DNA of 64,000 bases from Deltaproteobacteria bacterium (GCA_022711595.1 JAKLET010000013.1:1-64000), one strand, 5' to 3'. Counted from the stretch's first letter, positions 7,416 to 15,697 are shown. Notes: a model not told the origin generated them from the letters alone. Translations and numbers: made by a program.

Positions 7416-8818
7416 TCCGGAACGGTTTTTTCATCTTCTGAATCCTGGGCCCTGAACGAGCAATTTACTGCAGGCCCTTGAGGTTTTCGGGCGCTGAGAT
7501 AGAGCCAGGTGAGACCCAGGATGGCAGAGATCAGCGATGCCATGATAATGCCTATCCTGACCTCTTCGAAAAGGGCAGGCTTGCCGGAAAAAGCCAGTTG
7601 CCCGATAAAAAGGGACATGGTGAAGCCGATCCCGCCAAGCCATGCCGCCCCCAGGATATGGCGCCACTTTACGCCGCCCGGGAGCCTTGAAAGACGAAGC
7701 TTTACGGCAAGCCAGGCAAAGCTTGTGATCCCGAAAAACTTCCCCAGGACCAATCCCAGGATAACACCCAGCGTTGCAGGCTGAACAATAACCTCCCGGA
7801 AGGGCATGGCAAGGACATCGAGTCCGCCATTCGCCATGGCAAACAACGGTATCACTCCGAATGTGACCCAGGGGGAAAGGTGGTGCTCCATTCGCTGTTG
7901 GGGTGACTGAACGGCAGACGATGCCTTTTCGAGGTTCTCGGCGATGGTGCTCATGCGGGTAACGTCCAGGGGCGCGTCGATCTCTTCGCAATTGATGGTC
8001 TCCGCATGGAAGGCATCCCTCATTTCATCGAGCCGTTCGTCGAACTGGCGTGGTGTGTAAACGGGCCGTGCCGGGATCGTGAAAGCCAGTAAAACACCCG
8101 CCAGGGTGGCGTGTATTCCCGATTTAAGGAGTGCCAGCCAGAGAAGTACCCCGAGGACCGCGTACGGCAGGGGGTGGCGGATGCCTCCCCGGTTAAAAAG
8201 AACGAGGACACTCAGCAGGGCAACCGCAACACCCAGAAGCGTCATATCAATGGTCTGTGTGTAAAACAACGCGATGATCAGCACAGCCCCAAGGTCGTCA
8301 GCAATGGCGAGGGCAGTCAGAAAAATAATGAGGTTCCTGGGAATGCGCCAGGCCAGAAGAACAAGGATACCCACGGAGAAGGCAATGTCCGTGGCCATCG
8401 GGACTCCCCAGCCAGCCGAGGCTGGACCGGAATGATTTAAAAGGGAGTAGATGAGCGCCGGCGCAAGCATTCCACCCAACGCCCCGGCGACAGGAAGAAC
8501 GGCATTGCTTAGAGATGCCAGTTCTCCCACCATTATTTCGCGCTTCAGCTCAAGGCCGACGAGCAGAAAGAAGAGGGCCATCAGTCCTTCATTCACCCAT
8601 ACATGAAGAGACATCTCCATGTTCCAGGAACCGATGCCGATGCGGACAGGCATCTCCCAAAGGTGTCGATACACATCGCCCCATGGCGAGCTGGCCACGA
8701 TCAGCGTCAGCAGCGTCATGCACATAAGCACGATCCCGCCAGCAGTGGTTTGGCGGAGAAACCGCTCAAAAGGACCGATTATCTTCCCGAAAAGGGGTTC
8801 AAGGGGATATGAGTTCAT
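7391..8818 (-). CDS. nhaA: Na+/H+ antiporter NhaA
   Basis: NhaA exchanges protons for sodium across the inner membrane and supports pH and salt homeostasis. The sequence has about twelve hydrophobic segments and the family landmarks LVGLELKREIMVGEL, MATDIAFSVGIL (the TM4 aspartate) and ALAIADDLGAVLIIALFY with the paired aspartates that bind the ion. At 475 aa it is longer than the E. coli protein; a polar insert (about 245-300) and a C-terminal tail account for this. The stop codon lies inside a perfect palindrome CTGACCGCGGTCAG (7381-7394). The leader holds a hairpin directly before the start. Confidence 0.95.
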   Translation of the reverse strand: MNSYPLEPLFGKIIGPFERFLRQTTAGGIVLMCMTLLTLIVASSPWGDVYRHLWEMPVRIGIGSWNMEMSLHVWVNEGLMALFFLLVGLELKREIMVGELASLSNAVLPVAGALGGMLAPALIYSLLNHSGPASAGWGVPMATDIAFSVGILVLLAWRIPRNLIIFLTALAIADDLGAVLIIALFYTQTIDMTLLGVAVALLSVLVLFNRGGIRHPLPYAVLGVLLWLALLKSGIHATLAGVLLAFTIPARPVYTPRQFDERLDEMRDAFHAETINCEEIDAPLDVTRMSTIAENLEKASSAVQSPQQRMEHHLSPWVTFGVIPLFAMANGGLDVLAMPFREVIVQPATLGVILGLVLGKFFGITSFAWLAVKLRLSRLPGGVKWRHILGAAWLGGIGFTMSLFIGQLAFSGKPALFEEVRIGIIMASLISAILGLTWLYLSARKPQGPAVNCSFRAQDSEDEKTVPDQEPGVKR

Positions 8819-8822
8819 GAAG

Positions 8823-8859
8823 GTCTTGAAATATCATTTTTCCCGTGACATTTCAAGAC
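8823..8859 (-). promoter_or_regulatory. Hairpin in the nhaA leader, four bases before the start codon
   Basis: Perfect 10-base arms GTCTTGAAAT and ATTTCAAGAC enclose a 17-base loop. In the mRNA the downstream arm ends 4 bases before the nhaA ATG (8818). No Shine-Dalgarno sequence is visible between the hairpin and the start. The position suggests that folding could control ribosome access. This is inference from the sequence only. Confidence 0.5.
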
Positions 8860-8934
8860 TTCGCCGGCCTGCCTGTCGAAAAACACGTTTTGCAGTGCAG
8901 TTGATCGGCAGTTAATCCGGTGATCCGGACGTTT

Positions 8935-10512
8935 TTATTCAGAACGATAGATCGACTGTCCGTCTATGAAATCACATTCTTTTTTAAAAAGGTTTTTATT
9001 GATGCGCATGTTATCCGAGAATTCCATGTTCAGGCCGGAGGCGCTTATATATGAAGGCCAGTAAACAAGGCCGTGGCCATTGGGGTCACCCGTTTTTGCA
9101 AAATTTGTCCAGTAGTCCATCATTTTATTGGAAAGCTCCACATCTGTATCGTTGTAGCCGTCCGACCTGCTCATGTTCCCGAAAACATATGCCAGTTCCG
9201 CTCCATGATGCACTCCCAGCTTGCGGGCCATCGCCGTGCCCGGCAGGCGGGCGAACTGATACAGATATGCCCTGGATCCCTTTTTTCCCATGCTTTGGGC
9301 CACAAACCTTGCGGGCTGAGCATTCGCCGCCACGGTCACGAACCTGTCGATCGCCCGGGCGACGTCATTCGAGCCGGAAGCAGGGAAGACCTCGAACGCC
9401 TTGCCGGCGTTGTCGCCAAACCTTGCCTTCAGGAATGACCGGTATCGCTCGATGGACAGGTCCTTCTCGTCGGCCAGATAAATATTGCCTTCGTTCAGCG
9501 TGCTGCCGGTGATGATCGGCACGTCGTGCTGCTCCCCGCCGGAATATGCCGTAAGCGGGTTCCCGGGAAGCACGTGACCGTCAAAGACAGGCGCAAAGAA
9601 AAGGCCTTCGTCAAAGAGGCCCGTCTTGCAATCGCCAGCCGTGATCACTTCCTGCGCCGACTTTGAGCGCATGGCTGACAGGACATCTTCGGCCTTATCA
9701 CAGCCAAGTCTGGATGCCAGTTCCTGCCCCATCTTCGACACGCTTTCCATGCCGCCGTTGAAGACGGGGTTAAGATACTCGGAGCCGATTATCGGTCCGC
9801 CGCTTTCGGCTATCGCCCGATGGAAAAGACCTGCAGATAAAGGGCTGATCATCAACAGCGCGACCGACCTGGACCCTGCCGATTGACCGAAGATCGTTAC
9901 CTTGCCGGGGTCTCCTCCGAATGCGGCAATGTTCTTCTGCACCCATTTCAACGCAAAGATCTGATCGAGCAGGCCATAGTTGCCTGAAGTGCCCCTGGCA
10001 GATTCTTTTGACAGAAGGGGGTGGGCCAGAAAACCAAGCGGTCCGAGACGGTAATTGATAGTCACCACCACCACACCTTTTTTGGCAAGGTTCCTTCCGT
10101 TATATTCCGGCAGAGACGCGGAGCCGAAATTAAAGCCGCCGCCGTGGACCCAGACCATTACGGGCAATTTATCGTCAGGCCTTTTTGCGGTGGTCCATAC
10201 ATTGAGGTACAGGCAGTCCTCGCTGAACTTTCCGGTATCCTTTTGACCCGGCTGCGGGCAGGAGGAGCCAAAATCCGCGCTGTTTCTCACCTTCGTCCAC
10301 GAAGCAACCTCCTGCGGGGGTTTCCATCGAAGTTCCCCGACAGGCGGGGCGGCATAGGGAATTCCCAAAAAAACATGCACTCCGTCTTCAATCTTTCCAC
10401 TCACCGGCCCGCTGTGAAGCTTAATGACGCCGGCCCCCTGCTCATCGGCATATGCTCCGATTGACAGGGTGATCGTTAATAAAATAAATACGGTCAGCCT
10501 GATGATTTTCAT
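8935..10512 (-). CDS. Secreted type B carboxylesterase
   Basis: This alpha/beta hydrolase of the carboxylesterase/cholinesterase family is 525 residues with a signal peptide (hydrophobic residues about 4-22, cleavage near AYAD). Family features are GIPYAAPPVGELRW, EDCLYLNVW, the oxyanion segment VHGGGF, the nucleophile motif FGQSAGS (Ser near residue 212), the acid segment TLNEGN and the histidine region HHGAELAYVFG. The usual Glu of GESAG is Gln here, which is common in bacterial members. It should cleave carboxylic esters in the periplasm or outside; the substrate is unknown. It lies 61 bases downstream of the recombinase gene. Confidence 0.92.
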   Translation of the reverse strand: MKIIRLTVFILLTITLSIGAYADEQGAGVIKLHSGPVSGKIEDGVHVFLGIPYAAPPVGELRWKPPQEVASWTKVRNSADFGSSCPQPGQKDTGKFSEDCLYLNVWTTAKRPDDKLPVMVWVHGGGFNFGSASLPEYNGRNLAKKGVVVVTINYRLGPLGFLAHPLLSKESARGTSGNYGLLDQIFALKWVQKNIAAFGGDPGKVTIFGQSAGSRSVALLMISPLSAGLFHRAIAESGGPIIGSEYLNPVFNGGMESVSKMGQELASRLGCDKAEDVLSAMRSKSAQEVITAGDCKTGLFDEGLFFAPVFDGHVLPGNPLTAYSGGEQHDVPIITGSTLNEGNIYLADEKDLSIERYRSFLKARFGDNAGKAFEVFPASGSNDVARAIDRFVTVAANAQPARFVAQSMGKKGSRAYLYQFARLPGTAMARKLGVHHGAELAYVFGNMSRSDGYNDTDVELSNKMMDYWTNFAKTGDPNGHGLVYWPSYISASGLNMEFSDNMRINKNLFKKECDFIDGQSIYRSE

Positions 10513-10573
10513 TCAATATCCCCTGATTGAACTGCACAATAAGATCTCCCGTAAGGCAAAGCCCATAGAAACA

Positions 10574-11611
10574 TCACCAGCTTACCGGCAGGTCCCTTAC
10601 GGCCTCTAATTTCCTGCACCCGCAGGAAACAAGTCTTTCCCCGCACCTGGGGCAGCGTTCTATATAACATCCATCGTGATGGAACCCGCCCGGGCTGACG
10701 CCGCATCTGGGGCAGCGGTCTTTTTCGTCCTCCGGATAGGGAACGCGATGAAAAGATTCTCCTCCCTGGTAATCTACATAACCACCGGCGCAGGTGGTTG
10801 TCCTGGGATCAAGGATGTTCTTGCCGCAATGCCTGCAGAGGAGGACATCATGCGCCGCGTCAAAGTGATGTGCCTGCTTGTCTTGTTCCATTGCTGTATT
10901 GAAAGACCTGGCCTCTTTTTTATCCTCTTTATTTACGGTCTCCTTTCGAAGATCATCCCTGTGCGCAGCTGCAGCTTCCGTCGCCGCCGGTTTTGCCTTC
11001 TTCGTTGCCGTTATTTTCCTCGTCCTGAGATAACTCAGCAGGTTGGATGGAGAAGTGTCGAGAATCCGTGCAAGGGAGGCCTTGCTCACTCCTTTGGAGA
11101 GGTATTCAACAATAAGCTCTTTTTTGCCGTCGAGCTTTGAGGAAGAGATGCTGCCCCTTGGCCTGCCCAACGCTACGCCTTCTCTTTTTCCCGGGGCAAG
11201 GGGCCCCTTTACGCGAGCGGAAGAAAGGTCTTTTTCCAGTTCAGCGAGCATGTCAAATACGGCAGTTGCGGCCTTTGACGACCCGTTTCCGGGTCCATTC
11301 AGTTCGACGCCCTGTCTGGCGGCAATGAACCGGATCCCTTTCTCCGAGAAACCCCTGATCAAAGTGACGATCTCTGTGATGCCGTGCCCCATCCTGGCAA
11401 GGTCCGATACGATCACCACATCCCACCGGTTAACGTTGGAAAAAAGCTCTTTTAACTTCAGGCTCCGCTCGTTCCTGGCGGATGGGACCTCAATGGTAAT
11501 GTAATTGTCTATACGGAGATTGTTCCTCCCCGCATAATCCTGTATCGCACCTTTTTGTTTATCTGTGTCATGCTCGTCGACAGACACCAGCAGATACGCT
11601 ATGTTGGCCAC
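10574..11611 (-). CDS. Serine recombinase-like protein with C-terminal zinc ribbons
   Basis: The N-terminal 140 residues match the resolvase/invertase fold: AYLLVSVDEHDTDKQ keeps the serine, and WDVVIVSDLARMGHG sits where family members have LDRLGR. The arginine of YARVS is replaced by leucine, the motif Asp by Ala and the last Arg by His, so catalysis may be weakened or lost. A GRPRG hinge and a helix-turn-helix (about 155-195, KGVSKASLARILDTSPSNLL) follow. The last 90 residues hold CRHCG, CPRCG, then CPRCG and CGC, which look like two or three zinc ribbons. No inverted-repeat att sites were recognised. It may act as a DNA-binding regulator or an invertase. Confidence 0.8.
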   Translation of the reverse strand: MANIAYLLVSVDEHDTDKQKGAIQDYAGRNNLRIDNYITIEVPSARNERSLKLKELFSNVNRWDVVIVSDLARMGHGITEIVTLIRGFSEKGIRFIAARQGVELNGPGNGSSKAATAVFDMLAELEKDLSSARVKGPLAPGKREGVALGRPRGSISSSKLDGKKELIVEYLSKGVSKASLARILDTSPSNLLSYLRTRKITATKKAKPAATEAAAAHRDDLRKETVNKEDKKEARSFNTAMEQDKQAHHFDAAHDVLLCRHCGKNILDPRTTTCAGGYVDYQGGESFHRVPYPEDEKDRCPRCGVSPGGFHHDGCYIERCPRCGERLVSCGCRKLEAVRDLPVSW

Positions 11612-11816
11612 ATTTCATCCCTCATCATAAAAATTTAAAAACGATGATCTCCCGGTCCATTGATACCTGACACATATGCCCTTTTTATGATCGATAAACG
11701 ACGTCTAAAAACCAGAGTTTCCACGATCATAATATTCCATGAAACTACAATTCCAAATAATCATAGCGCATATCGGACGTTCCATCATGCAAAGTGATTA
11801 TACACTATGGTTACCC
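11612..11816. other. AT-rich upstream region of the recombinase gene
   Basis: About 200 bases between the recombinase start and the direct repeats at 11817. It is clearly richer in A and T than its surroundings and has no credible open frame. I see no strong promoter or tRNA. It may hold the recombinase promoter and binding sites. Confidence 0.4.
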
Positions 11817-11847
11817 ACAGATTACTTACAGATTACACTTACAGATT
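11817..11847 (+). repeat. Three direct copies of ACAGATT
   Basis: ACAGATTA begins at 11817 and 11828, and a third copy, ACAGATT, begins at 11841. The spacing is 11 and 13 bases, close to one helical turn. The array lies about 205 bases upstream of the serine recombinase start. It could be a protein-binding array or another low-complexity intergenic word family. Confidence 0.5.
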
Positions 11848-11889
11848 GTAAAAAAATGTTAACACTGATCGCGTAGATGACAAAAAGAC

Positions 11890-11996
11890 GATATAGTTTG
11901 TCTGGTTTATTCGGTTTATTCGGTTTGTTTAGTTTTTTTGGTTGTTAACCAGACAAACTGGAGAAACTGGAGAAACCAGATAAACCGTCAAACTGT
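11890..11996. repeat. CGGTTT-word repeat with 13-base inverted repeat downstream of mogA
   Basis: Tandem TTCGGTTTA words are followed by complementary GGAGAAACT words. A perfect inverted repeat AGTTTGTCTGGTT / AACCAGACAAACT lies at 11895-11907 and 11947-11959. The block ends 3 bases before the mogA stop, so it could serve as its terminator. Same family as the block at 4075-4145. Confidence 0.65.
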
Positions 11997-11998
11997 CT

Positions 11999-12484
11999 TC
12001 ACGCACAGTCTGAGGGATCACCATTTATCTTCGCCAGTGCATGCGGTATGGCCTTTATGATAAAACCAAGGCATTCGGTGGCGGCCTTCTCGCTGCCGGG
12101 CAGGTTGACTATGATGCTTCGGCCCCTGATGCCGCAGATGGCCCGGGAGATTATGGCATGGGGGGTAATCTTGTAGCTTTCGGCCCGCATGACCTCGGCG
12201 AAACCCGGAAGTTCGTGATCGATCACGGCACGAGTCGCCTCGGGTGTCACGTCGCGGGGCGACACACCCGTCCCTCCCGTGGTGACAATAAGATCCATGC
12301 CCATTTCGTCTATTGCATGGGTGATCGCCCCGGCAATACGGTCTTCTTCATCGGGCACGATGATGATATCAGCAACGTCGAAATCCTTTTCCAGCACTTT
12401 TTTAAGGGCGGGCCCGCTTGTATCGATGCGTTCTCCCCACGCCCCCTTGTCGCTTATCGTAATGACCTGGGCACGATATCTCAT
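11999..12484 (-). CDS. mogA: Molybdopterin adenylyltransferase, MogA/MoaB family
   Basis: The 161-residue protein carries the molybdopterin-binding fold: ITISDKG at the start, LIVTTGGTGVSPRDVTPEAT in the middle and AICGIRGRSIIVNLPGS near the end. MogA-type proteins adenylate molybdopterin to prepare it for metal insertion. The length is closer to MoaB, while the SPRDVTPE and IRGRSIIVNLPG segments are typical of both. It is last in a moaA-moaC-MOSC-mogA set, which supports a role in molybdenum or tungsten cofactor assembly. Confidence 0.88.
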   Translation of the reverse strand: MRYRAQVITISDKGAWGERIDTSGPALKKVLEKDFDVADIIIVPDEEDRIAGAITHAIDEMGMDLIVTTGGTGVSPRDVTPEATRAVIDHELPGFAEVMRAESYKITPHAIISRAICGIRGRSIIVNLPGSEKAATECLGFIIKAIPHALAKINGDPSDCA

Positions 12485-12499
12485 TGTTTCCCTTCTCCT

Positions 12500-12934
12500 T
12501 TATATCACTTCAAATTCATCACCCACGGAGATCTCCCCGTCGGTGATGACCTCCGTGAAAATACCCTCTCTCGGCATCACGCAGTCCCCGACAGCCTGAA
12601 AGATGGCACAGCGCGTGTGACATTCCTTGCCGATCTGGGTCACCCTGAGCGTGACGCCCCGGTTTGTTCTGAGCGTTGTTCCAAGGGGCAGTTCATGGAG
12701 GATGACCCCTTCAGTGGTGAGGTTTTCGGCAAAATCGCCATAGGAAACGTCAAGGCCTTTGGCCTTTATCTTCTCCACGCTTTCCTTCGCAAGGAGGCTG
12801 ACCTGTCTGTGCATGAACCCGGCATGGGCATCGCCCGAAAGGCCTTTATTCTTGAGAAGCCGGCACGTACCTACATTACGCTTCTTCTCACCCTTGGCCT
12901 CACTGATGTTGACGGAAATGACCCTTCCTTTCAT
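12500..12934 (-). CDS. MOSC domain protein
   Basis: The 144 residues form a stand-alone MOSC (Moco sulfurase C-terminal) domain: GRVISVNISEAKG, the GLSGDAHAG segment, RQVSLLAKESVE, GDFAENLTTEGV, LPLGTTLRT and the conserved cysteine segment IGKECHTRCAIF. Such small proteins are thought to handle sulfur or the cofactor itself. It sits between moaC and mogA with 15 bases to mogA, so a role in molybdenum cofactor modification is likely. Confidence 0.9.
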   Translation of the reverse strand: MKGRVISVNISEAKGEKKRNVGTCRLLKNKGLSGDAHAGFMHRQVSLLAKESVEKIKAKGLDVSYGDFAENLTTEGVILHELPLGTTLRTNRGVTLRVTQIGKECHTRCAIFQAVGDCVMPREGIFTEVITDGEISVGDEFEVI

Positions 12935-12943
12935 GCTTCCCCC

Positions 12944-13426
12944 TTATTTGTCGGCCCGCTTGTAACGGCCGCTCTTTCCACCGCTCTTTTCAAGCAGGAA
13001 GAACGGGCCGAGCTCGATCCCTTTGTCAACGGCCTTGCACATATCATATATGGTAAGACCCACGATCATTGCGCAGGTCAGCGCCTCCATCTCCACCCCT
13101 GTGGGTCCCTTCGTCCTGACCGTTGATGTGATATCGATGGTATGCCGTCTGTCATTGAAGGTGTAATCCACATCGATATGGGTGATCGCCAGCGGATGGC
13201 AGAGCGGTATCACGTCATGTGTCCTTTTCGCGGCCATGATACCGGCAATCTTCGCCACGGTGAATATATCTCCCTTGGGACCATGTCCTTTCCTGACAAG
13301 AGAATAAGTCGATGGCGACATTTTCACCTTTCCCGATGCCACCGCCTCCCGCTCGGTCTTTCTCTTTTGAGTGATATCCACCATACGGGCATTGCCGTCA
13401 CTGTCTACATGGCTCAGCTTTTCCAC
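12944..13426 (-). CDS. moaC: Cyclic pyranopterin monophosphate synthase
   Basis: MoaC acts with MoaA to turn GTP into cyclic pyranopterin monophosphate. The 160-residue protein begins LSHVDSDGNARMVDIT and carries KRTHDVIPLCHPL, the GVEMEALTCAMIVGLTIYDMCK signature region and the conserved lysines and histidines of the active site. The 3' end is 9 bases from the MOSC gene. Length is normal for MoaC. Confidence 0.96.
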   Translation of the reverse strand: MEKLSHVDSDGNARMVDITQKRKTEREAVASGKVKMSPSTYSLVRKGHGPKGDIFTVAKIAGIMAAKRTHDVIPLCHPLAITHIDVDYTFNDRRHTIDITSTVRTKGPTGVEMEALTCAMIVGLTIYDMCKAVDKGIELGPFFLLEKSGGKSGRYKRADK

Positions 13427-13514
13427 CCCTCACCTCCGTACAGACGATAATGATTGATAACCAAATTCCAATGATCAATCCTAAGAAAAATGCCTTTAAT
13501 ATTATTTTCCTGTC

Positions 13515-13632
13515 GGTCATCGGCCATCGGGTATTGCCTCTTGATCGGTCATTGGCCATTGAAACGGTTCACAAACTCTCAAGCTTTCAAACTGCTCTTC
13601 CATCACCCATGACCTGTAACCCATGACCTGTT
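13515..13632. repeat. GGTCAT / CCCATGACC word repeat between moaA and moaC
   Basis: CGGTCATCGGCCATCGGG, GGTCATTGGCCATTG and two copies of CCCATGACCTG follow each other, with CATGACCTGTAACCCATG in between. The block separates the moaA 3' end from moaC within the operon. Related words occur at 14946-14993 and 36993-37111. Confidence 0.6.
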
Positions 13633-13636
13633 CTCT

Positions 13637-14611
13637 TTATCCCCCTATGTTCCTCAGGCTCCTCTGGCATTTCCTTATCGCGCCCATTTCAAGTTTCCTC
13701 TCCGGCTTAACCTTCACGACAGCGCGGATGAACTCCTTGATCTCATCATCGCTCTTGCCGGACCTGATAAGCGACTTCACGTCATATTCCACATCGGAGA
13801 ACAGACAGGGCCGTATCATGCCGCTGGCGGTGAGCCGGATACGGTTGCATTCGGCGCATATATGGCTGGAGACCGGGCTGATGAATCCCACCCTGCCGGA
13901 GCCACCTCCGATATCATACACCCTGGCCGGGCCCTTGTCGGACCTCTCTGATGGAACAAGCTCAAACTTGCTGCGGATGACCTCTTCTATCTGTCCTGAC
14001 GTGACGATCTCGGTACTCTTCCAGAGGGAACTGTCACCAAAAGGCATGAATTCGATGAACCTCACCTCATGGTCCCATTTGCGGGCAATACGGACAAAAT
14101 CGAGTATCTCGTCATCGTTGAAATCCTTGATTATGACGGTATTGATCTTTATGGGGTGAAGGCCGCTGTATGTGGCCTTTTTTATGCTTTCGATGACCTT
14201 GTCAAAGGCGTCGACCCCGGTGATCCAGGCAAATCTGTCTTTTTTCATGGTATCGAGGCTGATATTTACCCGTTTGAGGCCAGCCTGTTTTAGTTCCTCC
14301 ACTTTATCGCCGAGGAACACCCCATTCGTGGTAAGGCTTATGTCGGCTATACCATCGATACGGTTGAGCTCGCAGAGGAGGTATGACAGTCCCTTCCTTG
14401 CAAGCGGCTCCCCACCGGTCAGGCGCACCTTTTTCACCCCCATTGGCGCGCATATTCTGACGAACCGGATGATCTCCTCGTAGGAAAGAACCTCCGGGTG
14501 AGGAATGAAAGGAAAATCCCCGTCGACACAATAGCGGCAGCGCAGATTGCACCGGTCCGTGATGGAGATGCGGACGTAATCTATGACCCTGTTGTAATCG
14601 TCAATAAGCAT
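13637..14611 (-). CDS. moaA: GTP 3',8-cyclase (radical SAM)
   Basis: MoaA opens molybdenum cofactor synthesis by cyclising GTP in a radical SAM reaction. The radical SAM cluster motif is CNLRCRYC near residue 22, preceded by YVRISITDR and followed by VRLTGGEPL. The C-terminal cluster that binds GTP is CAECNRIRLTASG with a further Cys in IRPCLF. The protein ends in the family's Gly-Gly (NIGG). At 324 aa the length is standard. About 210 bases of repeats separate it from moaC on the same strand. Confidence 0.96.
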   Translation of the reverse strand: MLIDDYNRVIDYVRISITDRCNLRCRYCVDGDFPFIPHPEVLSYEEIIRFVRICAPMGVKKVRLTGGEPLARKGLSYLLCELNRIDGIADISLTTNGVFLGDKVEELKQAGLKRVNISLDTMKKDRFAWITGVDAFDKVIESIKKATYSGLHPIKINTVIIKDFNDDEILDFVRIARKWDHEVRFIEFMPFGDSSLWKSTEIVTSGQIEEVIRSKFELVPSERSDKGPARVYDIGGGSGRVGFISPVSSHICAECNRIRLTASGMIRPCLFSDVEYDVKSLIRSGKSDDEIKEFIRAVVKVKPERKLEMGAIRKCQRSLRNIGG

Positions 14612-14667
14612 CTATCTTCTTTGCGGTCCATTTTTCTACAGGCGAGTGATGTATTTTGCTTTTCCCC

Positions 14668-14895
14668 TCAAGACCGCGCTGTAACCTCCCATGTCGTTAA
14701 GCCTTTCCATGGATTCCCGGGACGAAAGGGTCTCTGTATACGCTGGAAAATATCGCCCCGGTCCTTCAGCCGCGGATATTTTACCACAAAACCAATGAAT
14801 TTTCCTTTAAAAACGGACTCTTTCATGAGACAGGATCGTACATGATGAGATGAACACGAGGCAAAGGCGACCCGGTCTTTATCAAATAGCTTCAT
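14668..14895 (-). CDS. Doubtful small open frame upstream of moaA
   Basis: A 75-codon frame starts with ATG after an AAGG four bases upstream and ends 56 bases before moaA. The product would be basic with a Ser-Ser-His-His stretch. I recognise no family, and codon choice is less GC-rich at third positions than in the neighbouring genes. It may be a real small gene or simply leader sequence of moaA. Nothing else was seen in 14612-14945. Confidence 0.22.
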   Translation of the reverse strand: MKLFDKDRVAFASCSSHHVRSCLMKESVFKGKFIGFVVKYPRLKDRGDIFQRIQRPFRPGNPWKGLTTWEVTARS

Positions 14896-14945
14896 CTTGC
14901 CTTGCTTTCACCCTAAAACTTTTAAGATCCAGGAACAGTGGACCT

Positions 14946-14993
14946 GCATTCCATCACCCATGGCCCATTGCCCATGACCCGTTTTTCATCATT
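14946..14993. repeat. CCCATGACC-type word repeat
   Basis: CCATCACCCATGGCCCATTG and CCCATGACCCG follow one another. This is the same family as at 13515-13632, only 330 bases away from the other side of moaA. It ends just before the promoter of the NYN gene. Confidence 0.55.
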
Positions 14994-14998
14994 CCCCC

Positions 14999-15027
14999 TT
15001 GTTTAATCCCGGGAAAACAGGTATCAT
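14999..15027 (+). promoter_or_regulatory. Promoter of the NYN-domain gene
   Basis: TTGTTT (14999-15004), 17 bases, TATCAT (15022-15027). The start of transcription is expected at about 15034, one base before the ATG at 15035. This implies a leaderless mRNA, as for nadC. Confidence 0.5.
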
Positions 15028-15034
15028 AATATTC

Positions 15035-15655
15035 ATGGATAAAACAGTAAAACGGATTATACTCGTAGACTTCGAGAACATTCAGAAGTTCGATTTCGAA
15101 CACATAGATACGACCGAAACGAACGTTGCAATATTCGTAGGGAAATCCCAGAACAAGATCCCCTTCGCCCTCGTCGAAAAGGCGCAGTCATTCGGCGAAC
15201 GGCTGGCATGGGTCAAGATAGCCGGGGACGGAAAGAATAACCTTGATTTCCATCTCGCTTTTGAAATGGGAAGACTCTGTGAGAGAATGGAGCTGGGGCA
15301 GAGTATCGAGCTTATCGTACTGTCAAAAGACAGTGGTTACGACTCCCTGATCAGATATGTAAATGAACTCGGTATAAAAACCCGCAGGATCGCGAACCCG
15401 GCGGAACTATCCGACAGCACCAAACAGCTCCCCTCATCGAACTTCACTAATTATATTGTCAACAATCTCAATAAGATAGATAGTCAAAAACGTCCCAGGA
15501 CCAGAAGGACGCTCAAAAAACACATCGAGTCCCTGCTCCGCGAAAAGGCCGGCGCCAATGAGATAGATGCCATTCTTGAAGAGATGTTCATCAAGGGCCT
15601 CTTGAGCGAGATCAACAACCGTCTGAAGTACACCTTTGACACCCCTGAAGAGTAA
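15035..15655 (+). CDS. NYN/PIN-like nuclease domain protein
   Basis: The 206-residue protein starts with a PIN-like fold: IILVDFENIQK supplies the first acidic residue, KIAGDGKNNLDFHLAFEMGR the middle ones and VLSKDSGYDSLIRYV the last. This acidic layout is that of NYN (LabA/YacP-like) putative RNases. A linker and a C-terminal winged-helix-like segment (RTRRTLKKHIESLL, ANEIDAILEEMF, GLLSEINNRLKY) follow. Target RNA is unknown. ATG at 15035 is chosen because it begins just before the conserved strand; no ribosome site precedes it. A TTG at 14999 would lie inside the promoter. Confidence 0.8.
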   Translation: MDKTVKRIILVDFENIQKFDFEHIDTTETNVAIFVGKSQNKIPFALVEKAQSFGERLAWVKIAGDGKNNLDFHLAFEMGRLCERMELGQSIELIVLSKDSGYDSLIRYVNELGIKTRRIANPAELSDSTKQLPSSNFTNYIVNNLNKIDSQKRPRTRRTLKKHIESLLREKAGANEIDAILEEMFIKGLLSEINNRLKYTFDTPEE

Positions 15656-15697
15656 AACGGTTTCTCCGGTTTCTGCGGTTTATTTATAATTTATATA
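15656..15697. repeat. CGGTTT-word repeat between convergent genes
   Basis: CGGTTTCTCCGGTTT and CTGCGGTTTATTT occupy the short gap between the NYN gene and the lipoprotein gene, which face each other. Same word family as 4075-4145 and 11890-11996. Confidence 0.55.

Noticed and set aside
12041-13126. Plus-strand open frame of 361 codons over mogA, MOSC and moaC
   Set aside because: Antisense to three recognised genes; no domain visible.
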